This document shows positions 17,093 to 25,911 of a DNA stretch of 64,000 bases, piece by piece; within the stretch, counting starts at the first letter, position 1; every line of letters starts with the position of its first letter. The notes beneath the pieces are model-generated. The model had not been told where the DNA came from. It was given only the letters and a program-made list of their open reading frames with translations, and ran no database searches. A program made the translations under genes and the position numbers. The stretch comes from Bordetella genomosp. 8 (lineage in GTDB: Bacteria > Pseudomonadota > Gammaproteobacteria > Burkholderiales > Burkholderiaceae_B): contig NZ_CP021108.1 in assembly GCF_002119685.1 (NCBI RefSeq), positions 2,976,001 through 3,040,000 on the forward strand. Direction: 5' to 3'.

Positions 17093-18025
17093 ATGAAGTT
17101 GATCCAGCTGCGCTACGTCCTGGAAGTATTCCGGCACGGGAACCACATTTCCAATACGGCCGAAGCCCTGCATACCTCCCAGCCCGGTATCAGCAAGCAC
17201 ATCCAGATGCTGGAGGCGGAACTCGGTTTCGAGATCTTCACTCGTACGCGCAACCGTATTTCCGGGTTGACGGAGCCGGGCGAAGCGGTCATCGCCATCA
17301 GCCAGCGGGTGCTGAACGACATCGACAACCTGAAGCGCCTGCGCGAAGAGATCTCAGCGCGGGAAGGCGGCCCCCTGACGGTCGCGACGACGCACACGCA
17401 GGCACGCTACGTCCTGCCCAGGGTCATCGATCGCTTCCTGAAGGAACATCCGAAGGTCGAACTGCGCCTGCGGCAGGGCAACCCCACGCAGATATGCGAA
17501 ATGGTCGCCTCGGGCGAAGCCGATATCTCGATCGGCACGGAAACCATGCACGAAGTCGCCGGCGTGGTGCAGCTGCCCTGTTTCCAGCTGGAACGCTGCA
17601 TCCTGGTCAAGAAAGGGCATCCGCTGCTGAAGGTGCGCAAGCCCACGCTGCAGGACGTGGCCAAATACCCGATCATCACGCACGACCCGGCATTCAGCGG
17701 GCGTTGGAAGGTGATGGACGCCTTCAAGCAGGCCGGCATCGAACCCAATATCGTTTTCGGCGCGGTCGATGCCGACGTCAGCAAGACCTATGTGGAGCTC
17801 GGGCTGGGTATCGCGGTGATGACCGCGATCAGTTTCGACCGCGCCAAGGACACGGGGCTGCGGTCCATCGACGCCAGCCATCTGTTCCAGTCCAGCACCA
17901 CGTCCGTGTCCCTGCGCGCGAACAGCTACCTGCGCAACTACACCTACGACTTCATCCGCCTGGTCGCGCCCGACATGACGCGAGCCAGGGTGGACGAGGC
18001 GCTGCACCGCACTGCTCATCCTTGA
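17093..18025 (+). CDS. CysB-type LysR-family transcriptional regulator
   Basis: A 310-residue LysR protein whose HTH (MKLIQLRYVLEVFRHG... TSQPGISKHIQMLE) and length match the CysB/Cbl subgroup, which controls sulfur genes in enterics. The effector domain contains VATTHTQARYVLP, a CysB-like sulfate-site region. It is divergent from the Bug/TcuA cluster and so probably regulates it, although a sulfur-responsive role, fitting the sulfatases further along, cannot be excluded. Start ATG 17093 is chosen over an ATG/TTG 16 codons upstream because of the canonical N-terminus. Confidence 0.92.
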   Translation: MKLIQLRYVLEVFRHGNHISNTAEALHTSQPGISKHIQMLEAELGFEIFTRTRNRISGLTEPGEAVIAISQRVLNDIDNLKRLREEISAREGGPLTVATTHTQARYVLPRVIDRFLKEHPKVELRLRQGNPTQICEMVASGEADISIGTETMHEVAGVVQLPCFQLERCILVKKGHPLLKVRKPTLQDVAKYPIITHDPAFSGRWKVMDAFKQAGIEPNIVFGAVDADVSKTYVELGLGIAVMTAISFDRAKDTGLRSIDASHLFQSSTTSVSLRANSYLRNYTYDFIRLVAPDMTRARVDEALHRTAHP

Positions 18026-18126
18026 AGCAGGTCCGCGGCGATGCGCGCCGGCATGCCTCCTGTCGCGGACTGTTATGATTGCGGCCAATAAAAAATAGAA
18101 ATCCTGGCCTGGAAGCGCTCGAAATC

Positions 18127-18231
18127 ATGGATTGGGTACCGATAGTCTTCATCACCTTCAAGGTGCTCGTGTTCGGCACGGGCATGTTCTTCGCGATCAA
18201 GTGGCATCGCGACCAGGCGAAGAAAAAATAA
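18127..18231 (+). CDS. 34-residue single-span membrane protein
   Basis: The open frame encodes 34 residues: start MDWVPIVFITF, one hydrophobic helix of about 20 residues (VPIVFITFKVLVFGTGMFFAI), then a basic tail ending in KWHRDQAKKK. The layout (short periplasmic start, Lys-rich cytoplasmic end) is typical of bacterial small membrane proteins. A GGAAG-like sequence lies about 12 bases upstream. It stands alone between the CysB-type gene and the convergent DUF3253 gene. No function is known to me. Confidence 0.6.
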   Translation: MDWVPIVFITFKVLVFGTGMFFAIKWHRDQAKKK

Positions 18232-18235
18232 GCGT

Positions 18236-18544
18236 CTAGCCCGGGGCCCGCGTTTTCGCGCGGCGTAAAGGGATATCGGCGAACCGCGCACCGCGGCGCA
18301 GGCGGATCGGGCCGTGATCGATATCGTCGGGGTCCAGCGTGGCCTCGCCCTGGGTGATGACGATATATCCCTGCCGCGCCATCCGCGCGGCAGTCTTCCT
18401 GACCGCCGGCATCAGGTCGCGCCACGCATCGCCATCGCCGCCCAATGCGCGCGCGGCGTCCGACGGGCAGATGGACGATGCCGCGGCCCTGCGCGTCAGC
18501 AGTTCCACGATGCAGTGTTCGATTTCGGAATCGGTCGCGGTCAT
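18236..18544 (-). CDS. DUF3253 domain protein
   Basis: A 102-residue basic protein of the DUF3253 family, a probable winged-helix fold of unknown role. Recognisable parts are SSICPSDAARALGG, WRDLMPAVRKTAARMARQGYIVITQGE and LDPDDIDHGPIRLRRG. It converges on the 34-residue membrane protein, with stops five bases apart. Family members are often near SAM- or light-related genes, but nothing of that kind is here. ATG 18544 has no strong ribosome site. Confidence 0.88.
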   Translation of the reverse strand: MTATDSEIEHCIVELLTRRAAASSICPSDAARALGGDGDAWRDLMPAVRKTAARMARQGYIVITQGEATLDPDDIDHGPIRLRRGARFADIPLRRAKTRAPG

Positions 18545-18617
18545 CGTGGCAGCTTAGCGCGCCTTGCGCCTGGACGTACGGCCCGATCCGGACGCCGGTA
18601 GCCGGCCGCCAGTCCGC

Positions 18618-19439
18618 CTAGCTGTCCACCATCCCCAGGCGATAGTCCAGGTTGCGCACCAGTGAAGCGATGCGCGGGCCCAGCACCTGGCTGACATAGT
18701 GGTCGTCCGCCGCATCGATCTGGATGGTCACGCTCATCGCCAGCGGCATGCCGTTCGCGCGGTAGCGCAGGGGAACGGCGATCCCGCAGATGTTCGGCTG
18801 CCAGTCGCGCTTGACGACGACAAAGCCATCGCGCGCGATGTCCACATAGGCGGTTTCCAGCGCCGGCGAAAAGCGTTCCCAGTCCGCCGGGTGCGCCTGC
18901 GCGTAGCAGCCGCAGATGAGTTTCCGTTCCTCGGGCGTGTGGGCATGCATCAAGGCGCGCCCCATGGCCGTGCGCAGCAGCGGCCGCGTCGAACCGATAT
19001 CGGGCCGGGTACCGCTGGAATCGCGGTCTTCCACCGTTTCCACATAGACCACCTGCAAGCGGTCGCGCACGCCCAACGATACCGGCCCGCGCGCGAACCG
19101 GGCCAGTTCGACCATGTCGTGCGCGGCAAGCTGCCGCAGCGTCAGGTCCACCAGCAAGGGGTAGCCCAGGCTCAGGACGGCGGGTCCCAGCGAATACCTG
19201 CCCGTGCGCTCGTCACGCCGGAGCAGCCCCATCCCCACCAGCGTGAACGTCAGCCGGGTCACCGCGGGCCGGCTCAGTCCCAGGGCGTCCGCGATTTCCT
19301 TGTTGCCCAGGGAAGGCTGGGCGGGCGTGAACTGCCGCAAGACCTCCAGGCCGTTGAAGAGGGTGGACGCGAATTGGGGATGGGCAAGCAGGTCTTCGCG
19401 CGGTCCGAGCTCGTAATGCGGCGGCGTTTTGCGGTTCAT
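18618..19439 (-). CDS. IclR-family transcriptional regulator
   Basis: A 273-residue IclR regulator. The N-terminal winged HTH (LEVLRQFTPAQPSLGNKEIADALGLSRPAVTRL) is followed by the GAF-like effector domain with TRPLLRTAMGRALMHA. The start at 19439 (MNRKTPPHYEL) is the natural family start; longer in-frame versions extend into the divergent gene. It is divergent from the metallophosphoesterase/Bug pair, with an inverted-repeat operator candidate in between, so it most likely regulates that pair and itself. Confidence 0.92.
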   Translation of the reverse strand: MNRKTPPHYELGPREDLLAHPQFASTLFNGLEVLRQFTPAQPSLGNKEIADALGLSRPAVTRLTFTLVGMGLLRRDERTGRYSLGPAVLSLGYPLLVDLTLRQLAAHDMVELARFARGPVSLGVRDRLQVVYVETVEDRDSSGTRPDIGSTRPLLRTAMGRALMHAHTPEERKLICGCYAQAHPADWERFSPALETAYVDIARDGFVVVKRDWQPNICGIAVPLRYRANGMPLAMSVTIQIDAADDHYVSQVLGPRIASLVRNLDYRLGMVDS

Positions 19440-19460
19440 GAAAGCCGGGGGAAATGAGGA

Positions 19461-19502
19461 TTGACAGTATAGGGGCACGATATTTAAAGTGCCCGCACGA
19501 TA
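19461..19502. promoter_or_regulatory. Promoter with IclR-type operator candidate
   Basis: A consensus -35 (TTGACA, 19461-19466) is followed by an AT-rich -10 region (TATTTAAA, 19481-19488). Spanning it is a perfect inverted repeat GGGCAC (19473-19478) - 10 bases - GTGCCC (19489-19494). The octamer GCACGATA occurs at 19475-19482 and again at 19495-19502. Placement between the divergent IclR and metallophosphoesterase genes suggests repression by occlusion of the plus-strand promoter. Confidence 0.55.
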
Positions 19503-19524
19503 AACGATCATCAATACCGATATT

Positions 19525-21567
19525 GTGAATTCAACTGACGAAGCGCGCAAGTCCACGGTAGCCCGCGAGCCCCGCGGCGCCAGGTTGTTTTCCTTCGCCG
19601 TGGTGGCCGACACGCACGTGAACGAAGACGAACACACCTGTGCGTCTCCATTCGCCACCAACGCCCGGGCCAACGCGCGGGCGCGCCATGTATTCCAGGA
19701 CATCGCCCAACTGCCCACCACGCCGGATTTCGTCATCCACCTGGGCGACATCGTCCACCCTGTGCCGGGCCTGCCCGCGTTCGACGAGGCCGCGCGCAGG
19801 TTCAAGGAAATGGCGGCGGTGCTGCCCATGCCCCTGCATGTGGTGCCCGGCAATCACGACGTGGGCGACAAGCGGGTGGACTGGATGCCCGCCGACGTGG
19901 TCTGCGCCGAATACCTGGACAAGTACCGGGCGACGTTCGGCGATGACTATTACGCCGTCGACCAGGGGCCGGTGCGCTTCATTTACCTGAATGCCCTGTT
20001 GTTCAACTCGGGCTTGGCCGGGGAGGCGGAACAGATGGCGTGGCTGGACGAACAGCTCGCCACGGCCACGGGCCGGGTATTCATGTCGCTGCATTACCCG
20101 CCGTTTCTTCATCGGCGCGACGAAAAGGGCTCCTACGACAATATCGACGAACCAGGGCGCAGCTGGCTGCTGGAACGGATGGCGCACGAACGCGTGGAAG
20201 CCGTGTTCTGCGGGCATGTCCACAATTTCTGGTACGAGACGGTGGGCAACGCGGAGCTGTACATGCTGCCGTCCACGGCCTTCCTGCGCCACGACTTCTC
20301 GGAGTTCTATCGCGTGCCGCCCATGGACGAATACGGGCGGGGCGACGTCAACAAGTTCGGCTACTTCGTGGTCGACGTCTACGAGCATGGCCATGCGGCC
20401 CAGCTGGTGCGCACGCGGGGCCGCTCAGCCGAAGAGCGCGCCACGTCCGCGCGGGATACCGTGCCGCATGTGCTGACGCATACCAAGACGGCGAGCCCCC
20501 GCGGGATCGCCGCCGAGATGCGCCATCCCTGGGCCGAGGTGGTCGAGATCCCGTGCACCGGCGGCGTCCAGGAGTTCGGCCGCAAGCCGGCGCGCAACGA
20601 CTATCCCCTGATGGCCATGTGGGAGATGGGCCTGCGCACGCTGAAAATCCCGCTGCAGGACCTGGCGGGAGAAGAGACCCTGCGCCGCGCCAGGATGATG
20701 AGCGACGTCGGTCATGGCTTCGTCATCACCTGCCTGGGCTGTCCCGACCCGCGATTGATTGAAGGCGCCGTGCGGGCAGGGGTCCACGTCGATGCGCTGG
20801 AAGTGAACCTGACGCAGGCGCGGCTGGCGCAGTCGGCCGACCGCTTGCGCGGGCTGCGTGGCGCCAGCGATGCGCAACTGATCTACGCCAAGATACGCGG
20901 CGTCGATGACGACAAGCATTTCGACGGCAAGCACTACAGCCATTTCGTGAATACCGGCATGCGCCCGGCCGAACTCGCCGGCGCCGCCTGGCTGCGGCAG
21001 TCCGTGGCGGCGGGGCTGATCGATGGATACACGGTGCGGCTGGATTGGGGCACGGATATCCACGCCGCGCACCGTTCGCTGTCCCGGCAGGCACGCGAGG
21101 ACGGCTGCGTCATCTGGGGCGCGGTGAAGCTGGCGCACGAGCTGGCCAGCGCGAACGAGGACGACATGGCAATCGCCGCGCTCGTGGCGGACGCGTATAT
21201 CGCCGCACGCATGGACGAAGGGGTGCGCTATGCCTTCGACACCTTCATGGACGTCGACCGTGGCTATTTTCCGCGCAACGGGTTCATCGATCGCCGCTAT
21301 GACCCGCGTCTCGCGGCGCGCGTACTGGCGGGGCTGAACGCCTTGCTGCCGCATGGGCGTATCCATTCCGTCAATGTGACGGGCACGTCGTCCGGCGCGA
21401 AGCGCATCGATATGCGCATCGGCGACGAGGCTTATCACCTGGTCTCCGGCGCGCACGCGGCGGCCGAGGCTTTATCGAGCGGCCTGGCGCCGCGCCTGCG
21501 CACGATCGATCTCACAGAAGACGGCGGGGACGGGGCGGGGGAGACAGTACGGCTGATCCGGCCGTAG
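19525..21567 (+). CDS. Metallophosphoesterase with large uncharacterised C-terminal domain
   Basis: A 680-residue protein starting at GTG 19525. Residues about 20-300 form a calcineurin-like phosphoesterase with all metal motifs: Asp29/His31 (ADTH), Asp75 (LGDIVH), GNHD at 109-112, His190 (SLHYPP) and GHVH at 230-233. Residues about 345-680 belong to no family I recognise. Repeated strand/helix stretches (LRTLKIPL, GHGFVITCLG, VDALEVNLTQ, IYAKIRG, YTVRLDWG) suggest a TIM-barrel-like fold, with a C-terminal beta tail. No signal peptide is visible, so it is probably cytoplasmic. It is followed 39 bases later by a Bug receptor. It may hydrolyse a phosphodiester or phosphomonoester derived from the imported solute. 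Confidence 0.85.
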   Translation: MNSTDEARKSTVAREPRGARLFSFAVVADTHVNEDEHTCASPFATNARANARARHVFQDIAQLPTTPDFVIHLGDIVHPVPGLPAFDEAARRFKEMAAVLPMPLHVVPGNHDVGDKRVDWMPADVVCAEYLDKYRATFGDDYYAVDQGPVRFIYLNALLFNSGLAGEAEQMAWLDEQLATATGRVFMSLHYPPFLHRRDEKGSYDNIDEPGRSWLLERMAHERVEAVFCGHVHNFWYETVGNAELYMLPSTAFLRHDFSEFYRVPPMDEYGRGDVNKFGYFVVDVYEHGHAAQLVRTRGRSAEERATSARDTVPHVLTHTKTASPRGIAAEMRHPWAEVVEIPCTGGVQEFGRKPARNDYPLMAMWEMGLRTLKIPLQDLAGEETLRRARMMSDVGHGFVITCLGCPDPRLIEGAVRAGVHVDALEVNLTQARLAQSADRLRGLRGASDAQLIYAKIRGVDDDKHFDGKHYSHFVNTGMRPAELAGAAWLRQSVAAGLIDGYTVRLDWGTDIHAAHRSLSRQAREDGCVIWGAVKLAHELASANEDDMAIAALVADAYIAARMDEGVRYAFDTFMDVDRGYFPRNGFIDRRYDPRLAARVLAGLNALLPHGRIHSVNVTGTSSGAKRIDMRIGDEAYHLVSGAHAAAEALSSGLAPRLRTIDLTEDGGDGAGETVRLIRP

Positions 21568-21606
21568 CGCGTTCCAGCGCGATCCAACCATTCCAAGGGG
21601 AAAAAA

Positions 21607-22605
21607 ATGAAGTGGTTCAAACGCAATGCCGCCGCCTTGCTGGGCGTGCTGTCCGTCTGCACGGTGGGGGCGGCGACAGCCGAGCCCGTTGCCGCGCAGT
21701 TCCATCCCACGCAGCCGGTGCGCATGGTCGTCGCCTACGTCCCTGGCGGCGCCACAGATCTCATCGCGCGCATCATGAGCGAAAAGCTGGGCAAGCTGTG
21801 GAACCAGCAGGTGGTGGTGGAAAACCGCCCGGGCGCCAGTGGGATGATAGGCGCGGACAACGTGGTCAAGGCCAAGCCGGACGGCTACACCCTGCTGCTG
21901 GGCTACACGCCGGAGGTATCGATCAACAAGCTGGTCTACAACAAGATGATGTACGACCCCTTGACCGACCTGACGGCGATATCGCTGGTCGCCGAGGCGC
22001 CATTGATACTGGTCAGCGGACCGAAGCTTCCGGTGAAGAGCTTCAAGGAATTGCTCGCGCTCGGGAAACAGCCGGGCCAGCATCGATCCATCGCGTTCGG
22101 ATCGCCCGGCACCGGCGGCCAACAGCATCTGGCGGGTGAGCTGCTGCGGGTGCGCACGGGCCTGGACATGCTCCACGTGCCCTACAAGGGAACGGGCGCG
22201 GCCGTCGCGGATCTGGTCGGTGGCCAGATCGACGTCTTCTTCGCGACCACGCCGCCCTTGCTGGGAAATATCCGGGCCGGCAAGCTGCATCCGCTGCTCG
22301 TGACCGGTCCCGCGCGGCAGCCGCTGCTGCCCGACACGCCGACCGTCGACGAACTCGGCTTGAAGGACTTTCACCTGAGCAACTGGTTCGGGGTGTTCGG
22401 CCCGGCGGGCATGGACAAGCAGGTGACGGCCGGTATCGCCGCGGACGTCGCGGCGGTGCTGAAGGATCCCGCCACGGTCAAGGCGATGGACGACAATGGC
22501 CTGACCATCCACTATCTGCCGCCCGATGGATTCAGGCAATTCATCGCCAAGGAAATGGATCTGTATACGGGCATCATCGCCGCCACGGGAGTGCCCAAGC
22601 AGTAG
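21607..22605 (+). CDS. Bug-family (TTT) periplasmic receptor
   Basis: A 332-residue Bug receptor. The signal peptide MKWFKRNAAALLGVLSVCT... ends near AEPVAA. Family motifs are VRMVVAYVPGGATDLIAR, VVVENRPGASGMIGAD, AKPDGYTLLLG, HVPYKGTGAA and LLPDTPTVDELG. A GGGGAAAAAA sequence supplies the ribosome site just before ATG 21607. It forms a two-gene unit with the metallophosphoesterase, so its ligand may be an organophosphate or a product of it; this is inferred from the pairing only. Confidence 0.95.
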   Translation: MKWFKRNAAALLGVLSVCTVGAATAEPVAAQFHPTQPVRMVVAYVPGGATDLIARIMSEKLGKLWNQQVVVENRPGASGMIGADNVVKAKPDGYTLLLGYTPEVSINKLVYNKMMYDPLTDLTAISLVAEAPLILVSGPKLPVKSFKELLALGKQPGQHRSIAFGSPGTGGQQHLAGELLRVRTGLDMLHVPYKGTGAAVADLVGGQIDVFFATTPPLLGNIRAGKLHPLLVTGPARQPLLPDTPTVDELGLKDFHLSNWFGVFGPAGMDKQVTAGIAADVAAVLKDPATVKAMDDNGLTIHYLPPDGFRQFIAKEMDLYTGIIAATGVPKQ

Positions 22606-22609
22606 CGCT

Positions 22610-22626
22610 GTCTCATTTTCTGAGAC
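22610..22626 (+). terminator. Small stem-loop after Bug gene
   Basis: GTCTCA (22610-22615), loop TTTTC, TGAGAC (22621-22626), starting five bases after the Bug stop. The six-base stem has no following T-run, so it is a weak terminator or mRNA-end hairpin candidate. Confidence 0.35.
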
Positions 22627-22732
22627 GATGCGCGAAATCTGATCTGGCGCCTGGATACGGCGACCGGGAAAATGCGAGGCAGGGGCAAGGCTGTCATAAA
22701 CATGCCCCATGACTCTATCCTGGGGAAAATCC

Positions 22733-23530
22733 ATGCGTCTATCCGCTTCTTCCTGCGCGGCGGCCCTGTTGGCCGGCCTGTGCGCCTTCACGGCTCCGGC
22801 CCACGCCGATTTGCTCGACGACATCAATGCCCGCGGCGTCGTGCGGGTCGGCATCATGACCGACTATCCGCCTTTCGGCAGCGTGGACCAGCAGATGAAA
22901 CCGCGCGGCTACGATATCGACATGTCGGCGCTGCTCGAAAAGGCCTGGCACGTGCGGGTCGAATTCGTGCCCGTGACCGCGCCCAACCGGGTGGCCACCC
23001 TGCAGACCGGCAAGGCCGACGTCATGTTGAACATCGGCCGCAGCGAAGAGCGCGCCAAGGCCGTGGATTTCACCCAGCCCTATGCGCCGTATTACATCGG
23101 CATCTACGGCAAGCCGGGCAGCCCCCCGATCCGCGGCGTGGCCGACCTGAAAGGCATGACCGTGGCGGTGACCAAGGGCGCCATCGAGGAACGCCTGCTG
23201 ACGGAGCAGGCCAAGGACGCCAGGTTGTCGCGCTACGACGACAACGCGAGCACCATATCCGCCTTCTTCAGTGGCCAGGCCAACACCATGGCCATCGGGA
23301 ACGTCATCGCCGTGGCCCTGCGGCAGAAGGGGTCGCCCCCGTTCGAGGAAAAACTCATCCTGCTGAACTCGCCGGTGCACGCCGCCGTGCCCAAGGGTGA
23401 AAAGCGCCTGCTGGACAAGATGAATGCCTTCCTGTCCAGCATCAAGGCGGACGGCAGCCTGAACGCAATATCGGAAAAGTGGATGGGGCAGCCGCTTTCG
23501 CCCGACCTGCTGCAGGCGGGCGCCAAATAA
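22733..23530 (+). CDS. Amino-acid-type ABC transporter substrate-binding protein (SBP family 3)
   Basis: A 265-residue periplasmic binding protein. The signal peptide MRLSASSCAAALLAGLCAF ends at AHA. The family 3 landmarks are RGVVRVGIMTDYPPFG, GYDIDMSALL, NIGRSEERAKAVDFTQPYAP and IEERLLTEQ. It binds polar amino acids or similar solutes. ATG 22733 has GGGGA seven bases upstream; the ATG eight codons earlier lacks one. No permease or ATPase gene follows: the next gene is a convergent XRE regulator, so this receptor is an orphan in the window. Confidence 0.92.
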   Translation: MRLSASSCAAALLAGLCAFTAPAHADLLDDINARGVVRVGIMTDYPPFGSVDQQMKPRGYDIDMSALLEKAWHVRVEFVPVTAPNRVATLQTGKADVMLNIGRSEERAKAVDFTQPYAPYYIGIYGKPGSPPIRGVADLKGMTVAVTKGAIEERLLTEQAKDARLSRYDDNASTISAFFSGQANTMAIGNVIAVALRQKGSPPFEEKLILLNSPVHAAVPKGEKRLLDKMNAFLSSIKADGSLNAISEKWMGQPLSPDLLQAGAK

Positions 23531-23542
23531 CTGGTGCGCGGT

Positions 23543-24418
23543 TCAGGCGCGGGGCAGAAGACGCCGGCGAACGAAATCGGCGGCGCGCTGGCCCGTCATG
23601 ACCTCGGACCACAAATCGTTGGCCAGTTGCCGGTGCAGCCGCAAGGCCTCGGCATCCTGCGAGATCGTGCCGATACCGCGCCAGACGTTCAACTGCGGGC
23701 CTACACGGAAAGGGCTGGTCAGGGAAAACGTGGTATCCGCCTGGCGAATAACGGAGAAACTCGTCGTGGGCAGCCGGTCGAAAAGTATTCCCACTTGCAC
23801 GCCCATGGGCGGGGATTCCAGCAGTTGAGCCACATGTTCCAACTCATGGAGCACCAGTTTCCGATGGGCTTCCCGCACCGCCGGGCTGGCGTCCTCATCC
23901 CCCAGCCCCTGCTCGCTGAACTGGACGAGCTCGGGCAGCGACAGCACGTTGGTGATGGCGGGGCGGCGCTGCTGGTATTGCGCCTTGCGCAACTTGAGTA
24001 TCGACATCAGGGCGTCGATGTCGGTACGCGCGCGTGCCGGCCGGCGTGTCGCCGCGGCGCGCGCGGCCAGCGCCTGCCGCAGCAGCGTGTCGTAGCCATC
24101 GGAGGTCAGCAGGTACACGATGGGGCCGAAGGCCACGAAGATATGCTCGGCGCGCGCCTCGATCTGGCGCAGCCGCTCGAAATACGCCAGCGCCGACGCC
24201 ACGTACTCGACGCCGACGCCCAGCAGGGTTTCGAGCGGCACATCCAGCAGCCGCGCGACCCGCATCAGCACATCCAGCCGGCCTATGCCCTGCGCCTCCA
24301 TGCGGTAGACGGACGCGCGCGACACATTCAGGCGTTCGCCCAGCGCGTCCGCGCTCAGTCCCGCGCCGATGCGATACGCGCGCAGGCGCATGCCGATTTC
24401 CGCCAACTTCGAATCCAT
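23543..24418 (-). CDS. XRE-family HTH transcriptional regulator
   Basis: A 291-residue regulator. The N-terminal HTH_3 domain (about residues 4-65: RLRAYRIGAGLSADALGERLNVSRASVYRME) is followed by a large C-terminal region without a recognised fold, containing two conserved-looking stretches (DIDALMSILKLRKAQ and HELEHVAQLLE). It is divergent from the allantoinase-like gene at 24547, the likely target. The C-terminal domain may bind an effector such as the imide or hydantoin acted on by that enzyme; that is an inference. Confidence 0.88.
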   Translation of the reverse strand: MDSKLAEIGMRLRAYRIGAGLSADALGERLNVSRASVYRMEAQGIGRLDVLMRVARLLDVPLETLLGVGVEYVASALAYFERLRQIEARAEHIFVAFGPIVYLLTSDGYDTLLRQALAARAAATRRPARARTDIDALMSILKLRKAQYQQRRPAITNVLSLPELVQFSEQGLGDEDASPAVREAHRKLVLHELEHVAQLLESPPMGVQVGILFDRLPTTSFSVIRQADTTFSLTSPFRVGPQLNVWRGIGTISQDAEALRLHRQLANDLWSEVMTGQRAADFVRRRLLPRA

Positions 24419-24546
24419 GCTCCGCGATATTCCCTCGATGGCCCCCGGGTCGCGCCGGTCTCACCGGATGCGACAGGGCCGATTGCAAAGCTTATAGAGC
24501 ACGCCATGTCGAAAGTAAATCCACATTCACACCAGGAGATCGCGCC

Positions 24547-25911
24547 ATGGTGGATCTGATCATCGCCGGTGGCCATGCCGTCATCGGCGACGAGGTCGTG
24601 CAGGCCGACATCGCCGTCGACGCGGGGCGGATCGTCGCTGTCGGTGCCTTGACCGGACTGCCCGGTGCGCGCAAGGTCATCGATGCCGAAGGCCTGCACG
24701 TGTTGCCGGGCGCCATCGATTGCCACGTGCATTTCCGCGACCCGGGCTCGACCTACAAGGAAAACTGGCGGACGGGGTCCAGCGCCGCCGCGGCCGGCGG
24801 TGTGACGACCGTGATGGACATGCCCAATACGGATCCTCCGACCGCCAATCCCGAAGCCCTGGCCCGCAAGCGCGAACGGGCAGCGGCCTTGTCGCTGGTC
24901 GATTGGGGCCTGTATGGCGTGCTCGACAGCAGCAGCCTGCCGCATCTGGAAGCATTGGCCGGGGAAGGTATCGCCGGCTTCAAGTGCTTCATGACGGAAA
25001 ACACCGGCGACCTGGAGTCGCCGGACGACGGCGTGGTCTATGAAGGCCTGGAGCGCCTGGCCCGGCTGGGGGTGCGTTGCTCGGTGCACGCCGAGAACGC
25101 CGCCATCATGCAGCATCGCCGGCGCCAGTTCATCGAAGCAGGGCGCACGGATGCCCGCGCGCACGAGGAATCCCGCCCGGAGGTCTGCGAGATCGAGGCG
25201 ATCGGACGCGTCACGGCGCTCGCGCAAGCCGCGCGCGCGTCGGTGCATATCGCCCACGTGAGCTCCGCCGGCGGCGTGCAGGCCATACGGCATGCACTGG
25301 CGCAGGGCGTCGACATGACGGCGGAGACCTGTCCGCACTACCTGCTGTTCGGCCTGCCCGAGATCGACAGCCTGTCCGGAATGGTCAGGGTCAATCCCCC
25401 CATACGGGGTGGCGCGCACGCCGACGCGCTGTGGGCGGCGCTGCTGGACGGCACCATAGGCATGATCGCCACCGACCATGCGCCGCATACCGAGGAAGAA
25501 AAACGCAATCCGGATATCTGGCAATGCTGCCGCGGCATGATAGGGCTGGAAACGCAGATGCCCGTCATGCTGACCGAATCGCAACGCGGCCGGATGAGCC
25601 TGCCGGAATACGTGCGCTGGAGCGCGCTGGCCCCGGCGCGCGCCTGGGGGCTGTATCCGCGCAAAGGACATATCGGCGTCGGCGCCGATGCGGATTTCGC
25701 CATCGTCGATATGGACGGCGCGTATCGGATCGACCAGTCGGCGCTGCATTCGCTGAACCGCATTTCACCCTGGCACGGACGTTTCGTCACGGCGCGGCCG
25801 GTGCACACCCTGGTACGTGGAAACGTGGTGATGTGGGACCGCCGCGTGGTCGGCGAACCGGGCTGGGGAAGGGGAATCGCCCCCGACTGGGGCAGGCGGT
25901 CCCATGGATGA
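24547..25911 (+). CDS. Dihydroorotase/allantoinase/hydantoinase-family cyclic amidohydrolase
   Basis: A 454-residue amidohydrolase with a complete binuclear metal site: DCHVHFRDPG (two His and the substrate Arg), carboxylated Lys in GFKCFM, His in CSVHAEN, His in HIAHVSS and Asp in ATDHAPH. It hydrolyses a ring amide (allantoin, dihydroorotate, hydantoin or similar) in the cytoplasm. AGGAGA lies seven bases before ATG 24547. The sequence pattern (STYKENWRTGSSAAAAGG) is nearer allantoinase/hydantoinase than PyrC. It overlaps the MmgE/PrpD gene by eight bases, and an XRE regulator is divergent from it. Confidence 0.93.
   Translation: MVDLIIAGGHAVIGDEVVQADIAVDAGRIVAVGALTGLPGARKVIDAEGLHVLPGAIDCHVHFRDPGSTYKENWRTGSSAAAAGGVTTVMDMPNTDPPTANPEALARKRERAAALSLVDWGLYGVLDSSSLPHLEALAGEGIAGFKCFMTENTGDLESPDDGVVYEGLERLARLGVRCSVHAENAAIMQHRRRQFIEAGRTDARAHEESRPEVCEIEAIGRVTALAQAARASVHIAHVSSAGGVQAIRHALAQGVDMTAETCPHYLLFGLPEIDSLSGMVRVNPPIRGGAHADALWAALLDGTIGMIATDHAPHTEEEKRNPDIWQCCRGMIGLETQMPVMLTESQRGRMSLPEYVRWSALAPARAWGLYPRKGHIGVGADADFAIVDMDGAYRIDQSALHSLNRISPWHGRFVTARPVHTLVRGNVVMWDRRVVGEPGWGRGIAPDWGRRSHG

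Noticed and set aside
18031..18070. Inverted pair GTCCGCG / CGCGGAC after the CysB-type gene
   Set aside because: The 26-base loop and lack of a T-run make a terminator call too weak to list as a feature.
24034..24546. Long N-terminal extension of the allantoinase-like frame
   Set aside because: It overlaps the divergent XRE gene, is Arg/Pro-rich, and the ATG at 24547 has a strong ribosome site and a family-typical start.
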